64,000 bases of DNA from Acidimicrobiales bacterium (GCA_030447445.1 JAUJOW010000012.1:19214-83213); one strand, 5' to 3'. Positions 8,738 through 19,603 are shown, numbered from the stretch's first letter. Numbers and translations are program-made. The notes: generated by a model not told the origin, from the sequence alone.

Positions 8738-9099
8738 TCGGCGTCGGGATCGACGCCGTCGAGGTGGACCGGTTCCGGCGGGTGGCGGCCCGCACGCCGG
8801 GCGTGCTCGATCGGCTGTTCACCGACCGTGAACGGGCCTATGCCGAGCGGCGGCGGGACCCGACCGAGCGGTTCGCTGCCCGCTTCGCCGCCAAGGAGGC
8901 GGTGATGAAGGCGCTCGGGGTCGGGGTGGGCGCTTGCAAGTGGCGGGAGATCGAGGTGGTCCGGGCGGCGTCGGGTCAGCCCTCGGTGCGGCTCACGGGT
9001 GGAGCGGCGGCGCTGGCCGAGCGCCGGGCCGTGACCGGCTGGCGGCTGTCGCTGACCCACACCGCCACCATGGCCGAGGCCGTGGCCCTCGCCCTGTGA
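8734..9099 (+). CDS. acpS: Holo-[acyl-carrier-protein] synthase
   Basis: AcpS moves 4'-phosphopantetheine from CoA to the serine of acyl carrier protein. The 121-aa product shows GVGIDAVEVDRF with the Mg-binding Asp at the N-terminus, FAAKEAVMKALG with the second metal ligand Glu, and a C-terminal LSLTHTATMAEAVALAL strand. The track extends this frame upstream inside glmS. The real start is the GTG whose GTGA overlaps the glmS stop by 4 bp, placing the motif at residue 3 as in other AcpS proteins. It is translationally coupled to glmS and followed by nnr. Confidence 0.94.
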   Translation: MIGVGIDAVEVDRFRRVAARTPGVLDRLFTDRERAYAERRRDPTERFAARFAAKEAVMKALGVGVGACKWREIEVVRAASGQPSVRLTGGAAALAERRAVTGWRLSLTHTATMAEAVALAL

Positions 9100-9109
9100 C
9101 CGACCACGG

Positions 9110-10507
9110 GTGATCCCGATCGTCACGCCGGAGGAGATGGCCGAGGTCGACCGGTCGTCGCCCGAACCCGTCGAGGTCCTCATCGAGCGGGCCGGCGCCG
9201 CCGTGGCCCGGGCCGCCACCGACCTGCTCGGCGGCACCTACGGCCGACGGGTGGTCGTGGTCGCCGGCAAGGGCAACAACGGCAACGACGGCCGAGCGGC
9301 AGCCCGGCGCCTCGATCGGCGCGGCGTGCGGCCCCTGGTGGTCGACGCCGGCGATCGGTCCCCGCTGCCCGGCAGCGACCTGGTGATCGACGCCGCCTAC
9401 GGCACCGGCTTCCGGGGTGAGCACCACCCCGTCCGTCCGGCGCGGGGCACGCCGGTGCTGGCCGTGGACATCCCCTCGGGCGTCGACGGGCTCACCGGTG
9501 CGGCCGCCGGTGAGCCCCTGGCCGCCACCCGCACGGTCACCTTCGCGGCGCTCAAGCCCGGGCTCCTCCTGGGGGCCGGACCGGACCTGGCCGGAGACGT
9601 CACCGTGGCCGACATCGGGCTCGACACCACCGGGGCCCGCGCCCACCTCGTCGAAGCCACCGACGTGGCGGCGTGGCTCCCGGCCCGGGCCCGGGAGGCC
9701 CACAAGTGGCAGACGGCGGCCTGGGTGGTGGCGGGGTCGACGGGCATGCTCGGCGCCGCCCACCTCTGCGCCCGTGCCGCCCAGCGGGCCGGCGCCGGCT
9801 ACGTCCGCCTGAGCTCGCCGGGCGTCGAGCACGATCCCGTCGCCCCCACCGAGGCCGTGCTCGTGGCCGTCGAGGAGGCGGGCTGGGATGCCGACGTGCT
9901 GGCTGGCAGCGACCGCTTCGGGGCCCTCGCCGTCGGTCCCGGCCTGGGGACCGGCGAGGCCACCGTCACCGCCGTGCGGGCCACCGTCGCCGGGGCGGCG
10001 GTCCCGGTGGTGGTCGACGGCGACGGGACAACCGCCCTCGCCAGCGCTCCCGGCGGGGCGGCGGCCGTACTGGCCGGGCGGTCGGCTCCCACCGTGCTGA
10101 CACCCCACGACGGAGAGCTCGCCCGCCTCATCGGCGGACCGCCGGCTGCCGACCGCCTCGGGGCGGTGCGGGCGCTGGCCGCCGAGACCGGTGCCATCGT
10201 GCTGGCGAAGGGCTCGACCACGGTGGTGGCCGACCCCGCCGGCACCGTGCTCGTCACCACCACCGGCGACGCCCGCCTGGCCACCGCCGGCACCGGCGAC
10301 GTGCTGACCGGCGTCGTCTGCGCCCTGCTCGCCCAGCAGGTGCCGGCACTCCAGGCCGCCGCCGCCGCCGCCTTCCTGCACGGCCGGGCGGGAGCAATAG
10401 CCTTGCCCCGGGGCCTGGTCGCCGGAGACCTGGTCGACCTGCTGCCCCTCACCCTCGCCGAGCTCCCGGAGGTCGGATGCCCCGCTCCACCGCCGTTCAC
10501 ACGGTGA
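9110..10507 (+). CDS. nnr: Bifunctional NAD(P)HX epimerase/dehydratase
   Basis: This protein repairs hydrated NAD(P)H. The N-terminal YjeF_N domain (about 1-200) epimerises NAD(P)HX, and the C-terminal carbohydrate-kinase-like domain dehydrates it using ADP or ATP. Visible motifs are VVAGKGNNGNDGRAAAR and AVDIPSGVDGLTG in the first domain. The second has GPGLGTG, LTPHDGELARL and TAGTGDVLTGVVCALLA. The 465-aa length is typical, and acpS-nnr adjacency is common in bacteria. The GTG start lies 10 bp after acpS. Its last 31 bp overlap the following CBS gene. Confidence 0.93.
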   Translation: MIPIVTPEEMAEVDRSSPEPVEVLIERAGAAVARAATDLLGGTYGRRVVVVAGKGNNGNDGRAAARRLDRRGVRPLVVDAGDRSPLPGSDLVIDAAYGTGFRGEHHPVRPARGTPVLAVDIPSGVDGLTGAAAGEPLAATRTVTFAALKPGLLLGAGPDLAGDVTVADIGLDTTGARAHLVEATDVAAWLPARAREAHKWQTAAWVVAGSTGMLGAAHLCARAAQRAGAGYVRLSSPGVEHDPVAPTEAVLVAVEEAGWDADVLAGSDRFGALAVGPGLGTGEATVTAVRATVAGAAVPVVVDGDGTTALASAPGGAAAVLAGRSAPTVLTPHDGELARLIGGPPAADRLGAVRALAAETGAIVLAKGSTTVVADPAGTVLVTTTGDARLATAGTGDVLTGVVCALLAQQVPALQAAAAAAFLHGRAGAIALPRGLVAGDLVDLLPLTLAELPEVGCPAPPPFTR

Positions 10508-10950
10508 TGAGTACCGAAGTGCTCACGTTGTCGCCCGACGACACCGTGCACGACGCGATGCAGGCGATGGTCGACAGGGACGTCGACGCCGCCCCCGTGG
10601 TCGACGGCGACGGCCGTGTGCTCGGCCTGCTCTCCACCGGTGACCTCATCGTGCAGGAGAGCCGGCTGCACTTCCCCACCGTCATCTCCATCCTCGGCGC
10701 CAGCATCGAGCTGCCGACGTCCTCGCACCGCTTCGACGAGGACATCCGCCGGGCGCTGGGCGCTCGGGTGGCCGACGTCATGTCGCCCGACCCCCTGACC
10801 ATCACCGAATCCGAGACGCTGGAGACGGCCGCCACACTGATGCACGATCATGAGGTGTCGCGCCTCCCGGTGGTGCGGGACGGGGTCCTGGTCGGTATCA
10901 TCACCAGGCGGGACATCGTGCGGGCCATCGTCGCCGACTCATCTCCGTAG
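10477..10950 (+). CDS. CBS-pair domain protein
   Basis: The product is a 157-aa stand-alone Bateman module: two CBS motifs, about residues 8-65 (VMSTEVLTLSPDDTVHDAM) and about 105-155 (VMSPDPLTITESETLETAA), separated by about 40 residues. Such proteins bind adenine nucleotides and regulate partners; the partner is unknown. The track runs the frame far upstream as a shadow. The ATG at 10477 is chosen because GGAGG lies 5 nt before it and it starts just ahead of the first CBS motif. It overlaps nnr by 31 bp and is followed 8 bp later by alr. Confidence 0.88.
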   Translation: MPRSTAVHTVMSTEVLTLSPDDTVHDAMQAMVDRDVDAAPVVDGDGRVLGLLSTGDLIVQESRLHFPTVISILGASIELPTSSHRFDEDIRRALGARVADVMSPDPLTITESETLETAATLMHDHEVSRLPVVRDGVLVGIITRRDIVRAIVADSSP

Positions 10951-10958
10951 GGGGCTCG

Positions 10959-12122
10959 GTGCGGGCCACGTGGGCGGAGATCGATCTCGACGCCGTCAGA
11001 CGCAACGTGGCCACGTTGCGGGCCGTGGCCGCCCCAGCGGGGCTGTGCGCCGTCGTCAAGGCCGACGGCTACGGCCACGGCGCCGTCGAGGTCGCGCAGG
11101 CGGCGCTGGCGGCGGGAGCGGACCGCCTGGCGGTGGCACTGGTCGAGGAAGGGGCAGACCTCCGGACCGGCGGCATCGACGCCCCGGTGCTGGTGCTCTC
11201 CGAGGCCCCCCGCGACGCCATCGGCGACGTCGTGGCCCTGGGCCTCGAGCCCACCGTCTACAGCGAGCCCGCGGTGCACGCCGTCGCCGACGCGGTGGCG
11301 AGCGTGGGCACCGCCCGCTCTGGCCCGCCCGCCCCGGGCCGGGCGCCGCTCGGCGTCCACGTCAAGGTCGACACCGGCATGCACCGGGTCGGCGCCCAGC
11401 CGGCCGACATCGTGCGGGTGGCCAAGGCGGTCACCGCCCGGCCCGAGCTGGCCCTCGTCTCGGTGTGGACCCACTGCGCCGTGGCCGACCAGCCCGCTGA
11501 TCCCTTCACCGGCGAGCAGCTCCGCCGCTTCGAGGCCGCGCTGGCCACGCTGCGCGACGCCGGCATCGACCCCGCGCTGCGCCACACCGCCAACTCGGCC
11601 GCCGCCATCGCCCATCCCGCCGCCCGCTACGACATGGTCCGCTGCGGCATCGCCGTCTATGGCATCGACCCCTCTCCCGAGCTGGCCGGGATGGCCGGCC
11701 TCGAGCCGGCGCTGCAGCTCGTGTCGCACGTGGCCATGGTCAAGGAGGTCGCCGCCGGCGAGGCCCTCAGCTACGGGCAGCGGTACCGGCTGGAGCGGCC
11801 GAGCGTCGTGGCCACCGTGCCCATCGGCTACGCCGACGGGGTGCGCCGCGACCTGTCCGCCCTCGGGGGTGAGGTCCTGATCGGCGGCCGCCGCCGGCCC
11901 GTCGCCGGCACCGTCACCATGGACCAGATCACCGTCGACTGCGGCGACGACCGCGGCGTCGCACCGGGCGACGAGGTGGTGCTGATCGGGACCCAGGGCG
12001 GCGAGCGGATCACGGCCACCGACTGGGCGACCCGGTTCGGCACGATCGGCTACGAGGTGGTCTGCGGGATCGGTCCCCGCGTCCCTCGTCGCTACCGGTG
12101 CACTGAGAGCGGGCCGTGCTGA
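10959..12122 (+). CDS. alr: Alanine racemase
   Basis: Alr makes D-alanine for peptidoglycan with a PLP cofactor. The 387-aa protein has the cofactor lysine in VVKADGYGHG (Lys34), the TIM-barrel strands VKVDTGMHRVG and HTANSAAAI, the MVRCGIAVYGI segment, SYGQRY, and the catalytic-tyrosine region IGYADGVRR in the C-terminal beta domain. The GTG start is 8 bp after the CBS gene. The 3' end overlaps the next gene by 7 bp. Alr beside the tsaEBD-rimI genes is a common actinobacterial arrangement. Confidence 0.96.
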   Translation: MRATWAEIDLDAVRRNVATLRAVAAPAGLCAVVKADGYGHGAVEVAQAALAAGADRLAVALVEEGADLRTGGIDAPVLVLSEAPRDAIGDVVALGLEPTVYSEPAVHAVADAVASVGTARSGPPAPGRAPLGVHVKVDTGMHRVGAQPADIVRVAKAVTARPELALVSVWTHCAVADQPADPFTGEQLRRFEAALATLRDAGIDPALRHTANSAAAIAHPAARYDMVRCGIAVYGIDPSPELAGMAGLEPALQLVSHVAMVKEVAAGEALSYGQRYRLERPSVVATVPIGYADGVRRDLSALGGEVLIGGRRRPVAGTVTMDQITVDCGDDRGVAPGDEVVLIGTQGGERITATDWATRFGTIGYEVVCGIGPRVPRRYRCTESGPC

Positions 12123-12994
12123 CCGACGTCCCCGGCGTCCGGGTCGGTCACTGGACCGACGAGGTGGCCCGAACCGGCTGCACCGTGGTGCTGCCGCCGG
12201 CCGGCACGGTGGCCGCCGCCGAGGTGCGGGGCGGTGCCCCGGCCACACGGGAGCTCGACGTGCTCGCTCCCGAACGCCTCGTCCACCGCATCGACGCCGT
12301 GGTGCTGGCGGGCGGGTCGGCCTTCGGCCTGGCCGCCGCCGACGGCGTGATGCGATGGTGCGAAGAGCGGGGGGTGGGGTTCCCGACCAGGGTCGGTCCG
12401 GTGCCCATCGTCCCTGCCCTCGCCCTCTTCGATCTCGCCGTCGGTGACGGGTCGGTCCGCCCCGGGCCGGCCGAGGGCTACACGGCCTGTGACGCCGCCG
12501 GCTCCGGCCCCGCCGCGGTGGGAGCGGTGGGGGCAGGCACGGGTGCCACCGTCGGCACCTGGCTCGGGCCCGACCACGCCGGTCCCGGTGGTATCGGCTC
12601 GGCCACCGTGCGCCGCGGCCCGCTGACCGTGGCCGCCCTGCTGGCCGTGAACGCCTTCGGCTCGATCGACCACGACGGCAGCGCCACCGACGGCACCGCC
12701 ACCGAGGGCGCCGTGGACGGCGACGGGCTCCGGCCGGCGTTCGGCAACACCACCATCGGCGTGATCGCCACCAATGCCCGCCTGACCAAGGGAGAGTGCC
12801 TGCGGGTGGCCCAGGGGGGCCACGACGGGCTGGCGCGCGCCATCGTTCCTCCCCACACCGGCTACGACGGCGACGCCCTCGTCGCCATGGCCACCGGCGA
12901 GCTGGATCCCGACGGTGGGACCGACGTCGAGGTCGTCCGGCTCCTCGCCGTCGTGGCCACCGAACGAGCGGTGCGCTCCCTGGCATCGGCCTGA
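12116..12994 (+). CDS. P1-family (S58) peptidase
   Basis: This belongs to the DmpA/BapA-like peptidases, Ntn hydrolases that self-cleave into two chains. The 292-aa sequence opens LTDVPGVRVGHWTD, carries VVLAGGSAFGLAAADGVMRW (about 62-81), and has the predicted autoprocessing stretch FGNTTIGVIATNARLTKGE. There Asn211-Thr212 would be cut to expose the nucleophilic Thr. The aminopeptidase or amidase substrate cannot be told from sequence. It overlaps alr by 7 bp and is probably cotranscribed with it. A GTG start gives the standard N-terminus. Confidence 0.88.
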   Translation: MLTDVPGVRVGHWTDEVARTGCTVVLPPAGTVAAAEVRGGAPATRELDVLAPERLVHRIDAVVLAGGSAFGLAAADGVMRWCEERGVGFPTRVGPVPIVPALALFDLAVGDGSVRPGPAEGYTACDAAGSGPAAVGAVGAGTGATVGTWLGPDHAGPGGIGSATVRRGPLTVAALLAVNAFGSIDHDGSATDGTATEGAVDGDGLRPAFGNTTIGVIATNARLTKGECLRVAQGGHDGLARAIVPPHTGYDGDALVAMATGELDPDGGTDVEVVRLLAVVATERAVRSLASA

Positions 12995-13017
12995 ACCGCC
13001 CCCTCTACGATGCGGAG

Positions 13018-13599
13018 GTGCTTCCCGCACTGGCCGACGTCGACGCCGAAGCCAGCACCTGCACCCGCTGCCCGCTGGCGGTGGGACGCACCCAGGTCGT
13101 GTTCGGCATGGGCAACGCCACCGCCGACCTGATGTTCATCGGCGAGGGTCCCGGTGCCGAGGAGGACCGCCAGGGGCTGCCGTTCGTGGGCCGCTCCGGC
13201 CAGCTCCTCGACCGGCTGCTCGCCGAAGAGACGGGCTTGACCCGCGACCACTGCTACATCGCCAACATCGTCAAGTGCCGGCCTCCCGGCAACCGCGACC
13301 CACGGCCAGAGGAGATCGCCGCCTGCCAGCCCTGGCTCGAGACCCAGCTCGACCTCGTGGACCCCACCGTGATCGTCACGCTCGGGAACTTCTCGACCAA
13401 GCTGCTGCTCGGCACCACCGTGGGCATCACCCGCCTCCGCGGCCACGCCTACCGGTTCCGGCGGGGCGTGGTGGTACCGACCCTCCACCCGGCCGCCGTG
13501 CTGCGAGGCGGGGGTACGCCGCTCGCCCAGATGCGGGCCGACCTGGTGCGGGCCAAGCTGGCGCTGGCCGACCCCACCCCGACGGCCACGGTGCCGTGA
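13018..13599 (+). CDS. Family 4 uracil-DNA glycosylase
   Basis: The enzyme removes uracil from DNA using a fold that carries a 4Fe-4S cluster. Four cysteines fit cluster ligands: Cys15 and Cys18 (CTRC), Cys87 (NIVKCRPP) and Cys103 (AACQPW). Motif A is [17 protein letters not shown], and the C-terminal HPA motif (TLHPAAVLR) is present. At 193 aa it has the size of thermostable-type UDGs. The track begins upstream in a shadow region. GTG 13018 is the best start, though GGAG abuts it directly and a CTG at 12990 is possible. tsaE follows with a 4-bp overlap. Confidence 0.9.
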   Translation: MLPALADVDAEASTCTRCPLAVGRTQVVFGMGNATADLMFIGEGPGAEEDRQGLPFVGRSGQLLDRLLAEETGLTRDHCYIANIVKCRPPGNRDPRPEEIAACQPWLETQLDLVDPTVIVTLGNFSTKLLLGTTVGITRLRGHAYRFRRGVVVPTLHPAAVLRGGGTPLAQMRADLVRAKLALADPTPTATVP

Positions 13600-14078
13600 T
13601 CACCGCTCGGACGACGACCGTCGACGACACCCGCGCCCTGGCCGCAGCCGTGGCCGAGCTGGCCCAGCCCGGTGACATCGTGCTCCTGGCCGGCGAGCTC
13701 GGGGCCGGCAAGACGGCCTTCGTCCAGGGCTTCGGCCGGGCCCTCGGTGTGACCGACCGCATCACGAGCCCGACCTTCACGATCGCCCAGGAGTACACCG
13801 GCCGGCTCCGCCTGCACCACCTCGACGTGTACCGCCTCGACCACCTCGGCGAGACCCTCGACATCGGCTTGCCCGAGATCGTCGACGAGGGGGCCGTCGT
13901 GGTCATCGAGTGGGGCGATGTCGTGGTCCCCGCCCTCCCCGCCGACTTCTGCGAGATCCGCCTCACGTTCGGCGACGGTGACGACGACCGCCTCATCGAG
14001 CTGCGTCCCGTCGGTCGCCGCTGGAGCGCTCGCGCCCGGGCCCTGGCCGACGCACTGGCTCCCTGGGTCGATCGCTGA
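13596..14078 (+). CDS. tsaE: tRNA t6A37 threonylcarbamoyltransferase ATPase TsaE
   Basis: TsaE is the small ATPase that works with TsaB and TsaD to place threonylcarbamoyl on A37 of ANN-decoding tRNAs. The 160-aa product has Walker A AGELGAGKT (about 32-40), the SPTF switch motif, the LHHLDVYRLD segment and VVVIEWGD. The start is the GTG overlapping the glycosylase stop (GTGA). The track's 387-aa ORF merges it with a shadow. The stop overlaps tsaB by one base, so the t6A genes are translationally coupled. Confidence 0.94.
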   Translation: MITARTTTVDDTRALAAAVAELAQPGDIVLLAGELGAGKTAFVQGFGRALGVTDRITSPTFTIAQEYTGRLRLHHLDVYRLDHLGETLDIGLPEIVDEGAVVVIEWGDVVVPALPADFCEIRLTFGDGDDDRLIELRPVGRRWSARARALADALAPWVDR

Positions 14079-14776
14079 TGCTGGTGCTCGGCATCGAGAC
14101 CGCTACCACGCAGGTCGGCTGCGCCATCGGTGGCCACGAGGGCGTGCTGGCCTCCACGCACTCGGCCCGTGGGCGCCGCCACGCCGAGACCTTGGTGCCT
14201 TCGATCGAGTTCGTCTGCCGCCAGGCTCGAGTCGAGCTGCGGGAGATGGGCGCCGTCGCCGTCGACCTGGGCCCGGGGCTGTTCACCGGGCTACGAGTGG
14301 GCGTCGCCACCGCCAAGGCCATCGCCCAGGCCCTGCGAGTGCCGATGATCGGCATCAACAGCCTCGACCTGCTGGCCTTCCCGGCCCGGTTCAGCAGCCG
14401 GCTCATCACCGCCGTGATCGACGCCCGACGGGGGGAGGTGTTCGCCGCCGGGTACCGCCACGTGCCCGGAGGTGTGCAGCGGGTGAGCGGACCTGCGGCG
14501 GCCACCCCCGAAGACCTCGCCTCGGACCTGTTCGCTACGGGCGAGGACGTGCTGCTCATCGGCGACGGTGCGCTGCGCTATGCCGACCGGTTCGCCGACC
14601 GTAGCCACATCGAGATGGCCGAGCAGGGCCTCGCCTACCCGTCGGCCCGATCGCTGGTGCAGCTGGCCCACGCCCGGGCCCTCCGTGAGCAGTGGGTGCA
14701 GCCATGGGATCTGGCGCCGCTCTACCTGCGCCGCCCCGACGCCGAGATCAACTGGTCGGTCAGGGAGGGGGCGTGA
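14078..14776 (+). CDS. tsaB: tRNA t6A synthesis protein TsaB
   Basis: TsaB is the catalytically silent ASKHA-fold partner of TsaD and scaffolds the t6A complex. The 232-aa protein opens MLVLGIETATTQVGCAIG, and carries the conserved GPGLFTGLRVGVATAKAIA and VIDARRGEVFAAGY. It lacks the metal-binding HxxxH pair of TsaD, as expected. It starts within the tsaE stop (TGATG) and its stop overlaps the rimI start codon. Confidence 0.94.
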   Translation: MLVLGIETATTQVGCAIGGHEGVLASTHSARGRRHAETLVPSIEFVCRQARVELREMGAVAVDLGPGLFTGLRVGVATAKAIAQALRVPMIGINSLDLLAFPARFSSRLITAVIDARRGEVFAAGYRHVPGGVQRVSGPAAATPEDLASDLFATGEDVLLIGDGALRYADRFADRSHIEMAEQGLAYPSARSLVQLAHARALREQWVQPWDLAPLYLRRPDAEINWSVREGA

Positions 14777-15336
14777 TGGCAGCCCGAGCCGACGCCGTCG
14801 AACCGGCCGCCCTCGACGTGGTGCTCACACCGATGCGTCGCCGCCACCTGCGAGGCGTCCTGCGCATCGAGCAGCAGGTGTACCCGCGACCGTGGTCGCT
14901 CGGCCTCTACATGACCGAGCTGGCCATGCGCACGGGCCGCTTCTACGTTGTGGCCCGGGTGGGTGGATGGGTCGTCGGCTACGCCGGGATGATGCTCGTG
15001 GGCGACGACGGCCACATCACCACCGTCGCCGTCGACCCGGCCTGGCACCGGCGGGGCATCGCCACCCGGCTGCTGCTGTGCCTCGTGCGTGGCGGCGTGG
15101 CGCGAGGGGCCAGCCAGCTCACGCTGGAGGTGCGGATGACCAACCAGGGGGCCCAGGCCATGTACCGACGCTTCGGTTTCGCCCCGGCCGGCGTGCGCAG
15201 GGGCTACTACGTCGACAACCGGGAGGACGCCCTCGTCATGTGGGCCCACGACGTCGACCTCGCCGACCACGCCGACCGCCTCCTCGCCATCGAGGCGGCG
15301 GTGGTCGGCACGACCACGCTCGAGGGCTTCGAGTGA
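14776..15336 (+). CDS. rimI: Ribosomal protein S18 alanine N-acetyltransferase
   Basis: This GNAT-fold acetyltransferase is named from context and domain. It has the IEQQVYPRPWS opening strand typical of RimI, the acetyl-CoA pyrophosphate loop in VDPAWHRRGIATRLL, and the LEVRMTNQGAQAMYRRFGF strand-helix. The track starts inside tsaB. ATG 14776, overlapping the tsaB stop, gives a 186-aa protein. RimI between tsaB and tsaD is a classic arrangement. The true acceptor could be another protein N-terminus. Confidence 0.9.
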   Translation: MAARADAVEPAALDVVLTPMRRRHLRGVLRIEQQVYPRPWSLGLYMTELAMRTGRFYVVARVGGWVVGYAGMMLVGDDGHITTVAVDPAWHRRGIATRLLLCLVRGGVARGASQLTLEVRMTNQGAQAMYRRFGFAPAGVRRGYYVDNREDALVMWAHDVDLADHADRLLAIEAAVVGTTTLEGFE

Positions 15337-16406
15337 CCGGGCCCCATCCACCGAACCGGCCACCCAACGGGCCGCCGACCGGCGGGGAAGGGAGAGACGC
15401 CGGTGTCACGGTGCTCGGGATCGAGACGTCGTGCGACGAGACGGCCGCCGCCGTGGTCGACGACGGCTTCGTGGTCCGCTCGTCGGTGGTGTCGAGCCAG
15501 GTCGACCTGCACGCCCGCTACGGCGGCGTGGTACCCGAGATCGCCAGCCGGGCCCACGCCGAGCTGCTCACCCCCGTGGTGGCCGAGGCGCTGGTGGAAG
15601 CTGGGGTGGAGGACGGCGACATCGACGCCGTGGCCGCCACCTACGGTCCCGGCCTGGTGGGCGCCCTGCTGGTGGGCGTGAGCACGGCCAAGGCGCTGGC
15701 CCTCGTCTGGGACGTGCCCTTCGTGGCCGTGAACCACCTCGAGGCCCACCTTTACGCCACCCTCCTCGACGACCCGTCGCTCGAGTTGCCCGTGGTGGTG
15801 TTGCTGGTGTCGGGCGGGCACACCATGGTCGTCGAGATGACGGGGCACGGCCGCTACCGGGTGCTCGGCTCGACCGTGGACGACGCCGCCGGCGAGGCCT
15901 TCGACAAGGTGGCCCGCTACCTGGGCCTGGGTTACCCGGGCGGCCCAGCCATCGACCGGTTGGCCATGCACGGTGACCCGACGGCCATCGCCTTTCCTCG
16001 GGCCATGCTCGAGGAGGGGTACGACTTCTCGTTCTCGGGCCTGAAGACAGCGGTGGTCAACCACGTCCGCCGCCACCCCGACGTCGCCACCGCCGACGTC
16101 GCCGCCTCCTTCCAGGCCGCCGTGGTCGACGTGCTCGTGCACAAGCTGCGACGGGCGGCGGCGGAGGTCGGCGCCAAGGGGATGTGCCTCGGCGGTGGCG
16201 TTGCCGCCAACTCGTTGCTGCGCGAGCGCTTCCTCGACGCCTGCACCACCGACGGCCGGCGGGGCTTCCTGCCCAGCCGAGCCATGTGCACCGACAACGC
16301 CGCCATGGTCGCCGCCGCCGGCTGGTGGCGCCTCCGGGCCGACGGGCCGAGCCCCCTCGACACGGGCGCCGTCCCCGGCCTCGGTCTGCCCGTCACCGCC
16401 CGTTGA
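15333..16406 (+). CDS. tsaD: tRNA N6-adenosine threonylcarbamoyltransferase
   Basis: TsaD transfers the threonylcarbamoyl group to A37 of tRNA. The sequence shows LGIETSCDETAAAVV, the metal-binding VNHLEAHLY (HxxxH), LLVSGGHTMVV, GEAFDKVARYLGLGYPGG, FSGLKTAV and GGVAANSLLRE. GTG 15333 overlaps the rimI stop (GTGA) and gives 357 aa with a proline-rich 26-residue N-terminal extension. GTG 15411 would give a standard 331-aa protein starting MLGIETSCDE. Either is possible, and the overlap favours the first. It ends inside the start codon of the asparaginase gene. Confidence 0.95.
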   Translation: MTGPHPPNRPPNGPPTGGEGRDAGVTVLGIETSCDETAAAVVDDGFVVRSSVVSSQVDLHARYGGVVPEIASRAHAELLTPVVAEALVEAGVEDGDIDAVAATYGPGLVGALLVGVSTAKALALVWDVPFVAVNHLEAHLYATLLDDPSLELPVVVLLVSGGHTMVVEMTGHGRYRVLGSTVDDAAGEAFDKVARYLGLGYPGGPAIDRLAMHGDPTAIAFPRAMLEEGYDFSFSGLKTAVVNHVRRHPDVATADVAASFQAAVVDVLVHKLRRAAAEVGAKGMCLGGGVAANSLLRERFLDACTTDGRRGFLPSRAMCTDNAAMVAAAGWWRLRADGPSPLDTGAVPGLGLPVTAR

Positions 16407-17362
16407 CGGCGGCGCTGCCCGTCGTGGCCCAGGTGGTGAGATCCGGGTTCGTCGAGAGCCGCCACACCGGTTCGGTGGTGGCCCTCGACGGCGCGGGGGA
16501 GGTGGCCCTGGCCGTCGGCCAGGTGGACGCCGCCATCCTGCCCCGGTCGGCCAACAAGCCGCTGCAGGCGACGGCCATGGTGGGCGCCGGGCTCGAGCTG
16601 GATGGTGAGCTGCTCGCCCTCGTCGCCGCCAGCCACTCCGGCGAGCAGTTCCACGTCGATGGGGTCCTCCGCGTCCTGGCCGCCGCCGGGCTCGGAGCCG
16701 AGGACCTCGACAACGTGGCCGGACTGCCCCTCGACCAGGATGCGCAACGGGCCGCCATCGCCGCCGGGGGCGGGCCCGAGCCGGTGCTCCACAACTGCTC
16801 GGGGAAGCACGCCGGGATGCTGGCCACCTGTGTGCGGGCCGGGTGGCCCATTGGCGGCTACCTGGCGCCGGACCACCCCGTGCAGCGCCACATCACCGCC
16901 GGCATCGAGCGGCTCGCCGGCGAGGCCGTGGCCGCCCTGGTGGTCGACGGCTGCGGCGCTCCCCAGCACGCGCTCACGCTCATCGGGCTGGCCCGCGCCT
17001 TCCGGGCGCTCGCCCTGGCACCGGCATCCACACCCGAGGGCCGGGTGGCGACGGCCATGAAGACCCACCCCCGGTGGTCCGGCGGCACGGGCCGTCCGGT
17101 CACCCGGCTGTTGGAAGGTGTCCCGGGTCTGGTGGCCAAGGACGGCGCCGAGGGCGTGATGGCCGGGGCCACCGCCGACGGGACGGCGGTAGCCGTGAAG
17201 ATCGCCGACGGGGCCCAGCGAGCGGCGGTGCCCGTCCTCGTGGCCACGCTGGCCAGCCGGGGGGTGGACACCGCTGCCGTGGCCGACCTGGCCACCGTGC
17301 CGGTCCTCGGGGGTGGCCGCCCGGTCGGAGAGCTGAGGGTGACGGGGATCGGAGGCCCGTGA
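16403..17362 (+). CDS. Asparaginase II-family protein
   Basis: This is a member of the Rhizobium etli-type L-asparaginase II family (PF06089), unrelated to the common AnsA/AnsB fold. Family blocks are VRSGFVESRHTGSVV, RSANKPLQA, SHSGEQFHVDGV, HNCSGKHAGMLATC, DGCGAPQHAL, HPRWSGGTGRPVTRL and VAKDGAEGVMAG. A TTG start overlapping the tsaD stop (TTGA) gives 319 aa. GTG 16424 is an alternative that starts just before the first block. It closes the long plus-strand run; groES has its own promoter. Confidence 0.88.
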   Translation: MTAALPVVAQVVRSGFVESRHTGSVVALDGAGEVALAVGQVDAAILPRSANKPLQATAMVGAGLELDGELLALVAASHSGEQFHVDGVLRVLAAAGLGAEDLDNVAGLPLDQDAQRAAIAAGGGPEPVLHNCSGKHAGMLATCVRAGWPIGGYLAPDHPVQRHITAGIERLAGEAVAALVVDGCGAPQHALTLIGLARAFRALALAPASTPEGRVATAMKTHPRWSGGTGRPVTRLLEGVPGLVAKDGAEGVMAGATADGTAVAVKIADGAQRAAVPVLVATLASRGVDTAAVADLATVPVLGGGRPVGELRVTGIGGP

Positions 17363-17422
17363 CGGCTCGTCGGGGCTGGTCGGGCTCTCCACCCGTCACC
17401 GGATGGCAGTTCGGACTCGCTG

Positions 17423-17451
17423 TTGCGACCGGCACCGACCTCGTCTACCGT
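17423..17451 (+). promoter_or_regulatory. Vegetative promoter of groES-groEL
   Basis: TTGCGA (17423-17428) and TACCGT (17446-17451) are separated by 17 bp. The -10 touches the left arm of the CIRCE element, so a repressor bound there would block RNA polymerase. Confidence 0.65.
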
Positions 17452-17477
17452 TAGCACTCGCCAATCGAGAGTGCTAA
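17451..17477. promoter_or_regulatory. CIRCE operator (HrcA binding site)
   Basis: TTAGCACTC, nine bases, then GAGTGCTAA is an exact match to the CIRCE consensus. HrcA binds it to repress groE when free GroEL is plentiful. The hrcA gene is not in this window. Confidence 0.96.
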
Positions 17478-17523
17478 CGCCGATACGGCGAGCCGCTCGC
17501 CAACGACCACCACGGAGGCGCTG

Positions 17524-19475
<1,952 letters not shown>

Positions 19476-19502
19476 CGAGGTCGGCTCCGCCGATCCCGAA
19501 TG

Positions 19503-19531
19503 AGAAGGACCGGGCTCAGCCCGGTCCTTCT
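19503..19531 (+). terminator. Intrinsic terminator of groES-groEL
   Basis: A perfect 12-bp stem, AGAAGGACCGGG / CCCGGTCCTTCT, with a 5-nt loop is followed by TCGTTT. It is the clearest terminator in the window. Confidence 0.92.
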
Positions 19532-19591
19532 TCGTTTCGGTGCCGCGTCGGGCGGCGTGGCCCGGGAGGCGTCGGGAAACGTGCGTTCGGG

Positions 19592-19597
19592 TATGGT
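19592..19597 (+). promoter_or_regulatory. -10 element of the DUF3072 gene
   Basis: TATGGT ends 6 nt before the ATG at 19604; a leaderless start is predicted. Confidence 0.5.
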
Positions 19598-19603
19598 GGA
19601 GCC

